This document shows positions 63,596 through 64,000 of a stretch of 64,000 bases of DNA, in pieces; positions within the stretch are counted from its first letter, which is position 1, and the number at the start of each line of letters is the position of its first letter. Location of the stretch: NCBI GenBank assembly GCA_964347975.1, contig CAYGAY010000016.1, positions 1 to 64,000 of the forward strand, given 5' to 3'. Source of the stretch: Bin87 sp964347975 (GTDB lineage: Bacteria; Chloroflexota; Dehalococcoidia; Lucifugimonadales; UBA3495). A model generated the notes under the pieces. It was not told the DNA's origin, did not search any database, and was given only the letters and a program-made list of their open reading frames with translations. A program made the position numbers and the translations under genes.

Positions 63596-64000
63596 CTAAC
63601 ATTGTGGGTCACACCAAATGCGGTCGTGCTTGAGTTGCGTCCAGAGGCTGGCCGGCATATGGAAGTTCTTGATGCGCTTGTTGATAACCTGATCCCGGTA
63701 ACTCCAGTAATACACGAGCAGCGGGCCCGGGTCCTCCGTCAGCACCCAATCCTCCATCTCCCGGAGAATTGCGGCGCGCTTGGCCCGGTCGAGTTCTTGA
63801 CTTTGCGCCTGGAACCAGTCCTTGAACTGCTGTGGCGCTTCCCAACCCGACCACTGGATCCAGAGGCCGCCGGGCATGAAAATCTTGCCGATTATTGGGT
63901 CCGGTTCGCCCACCAGCAAGGCCGTGCCCTGGGCGGCAATCTGGTAGTCCTGTTCCTTGTAGCGGGTGATGCCGGTGGCGCTGTCGATAGGCTGCACCGT
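63596..64000 (-). CDS. ABC transporter peptide-binding protein, C-terminal part (third set)
   Basis: The last 134 residues of an SBP_bac_5-type protein, cut by the window edge. It shows WFQAQSQELDRAKRAAILRE and WVLTEDPGPLLVYYWSYRDQ, as at the end of such receptors. It ends DRIWCDP. The gene continues beyond 64000. Order binding protein, DppB, DppC as in the tandem cassettes, but no protease follows within the window. Confidence 0.85.
   Translation of the reverse strand, partial: TVQPIDSATGITRYKEQDYQIAAQGTALLVGEPDPIIGKIFMPGGLWIQWSGWEAPQQFKDWFQAQSQELDRAKRAAILREMEDWVLTEDPGPLLVYYWSYRDQVINKRIKNFHMPASLWTQLKHDRIWCDPQC

Overview
This 64 kb window is GC-rich bacterial chromosomal DNA. I infer a Chloroflexota (SAR202/Dehalococcoidia-like) genome: it has four paralogous LLM-class flavin-dependent oxidoreductases, RNase J plus PNPase, three peptide-type ABC importer gene sets without ATPases, and many catabolic enzymes for organic acids and amides. 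No rRNA, tRNA or other taxonomic marker was seen, so the phylum is an inference. Two N-gaps (10907-10916 and 20190-20289) show that this is a draft or metagenomic assembly.

Region 1 (120-8170, all minus strand) is a housekeeping block transcribed right to left: a B12-binding protein, then yceD (DUF177), rpmF, fabD, nusB, acpP, a family-4 uracil-DNA glycosylase, RNase J and ftsK. Region 2 (8.2-13.6 kb) is accessory DNA: dispersed palindromic repeats, a flavin oxidoreductase, a broken transposase and a 3.1-kb transposon bounded by 22-bp perfect terminal inverted repeats. The transposon carries a small basic KGG-like protein, a DNA methyltransferase fused to an Mrr-like nuclease domain, and an IS1-like transposase with an apparently leaderless promoter. 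It ends 84 bp upstream of rpsO.

Region 3 (13.6-18 kb) holds rpsO, pnp (with a long Arg/Gly/Asp-rich tail) and a cytidylate-kinase-like gene. Region 4 (18-31 kb) holds metabolic genes: two more flavin oxidoreductases, a GLUG-repeat surface protein split by a gap, a run of carboxymuconolactone-decarboxylase-like protein, alpha/beta hydrolase, MmgE/PrpD and SDR, a thioredoxin-like lipoprotein and an aminotransferase. Region 5 (31-37 kb) mixes arginine biosynthesis (argG and an argD-like gene) with small defence or toxin-antitoxin genes: a retropepsin-like protease coupled to a frameshifted partner, a collapsed vapBC locus with a truncated DUF433 gene, and an intact MNT/HEPN pair. Region 6 (37-44 kb) has a penicillin-acylase-type amidohydrolase, small membrane genes, a fourth flavin oxidoreductase, CinA, TlyA and an enoyl-CoA hydratase.

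Region 7 (44-53.6 kb) is the most striking structure. A diverged tandem duplication of about 5 kb contains, in each unit, a TTGACA promoter, a peptide-binding lipoprotein, two permeases, a GC-rich hairpin and a convergent small aspartic protease. Region 8 (53.7-61.6 kb) holds an SMP-30-like enzyme, a BNR-repeat protein, FAH-family and ThDP-dependent enzymes and small proteins. The window ends in a third ABC importer set on the minus strand (61617-64000), cut by the window edge.
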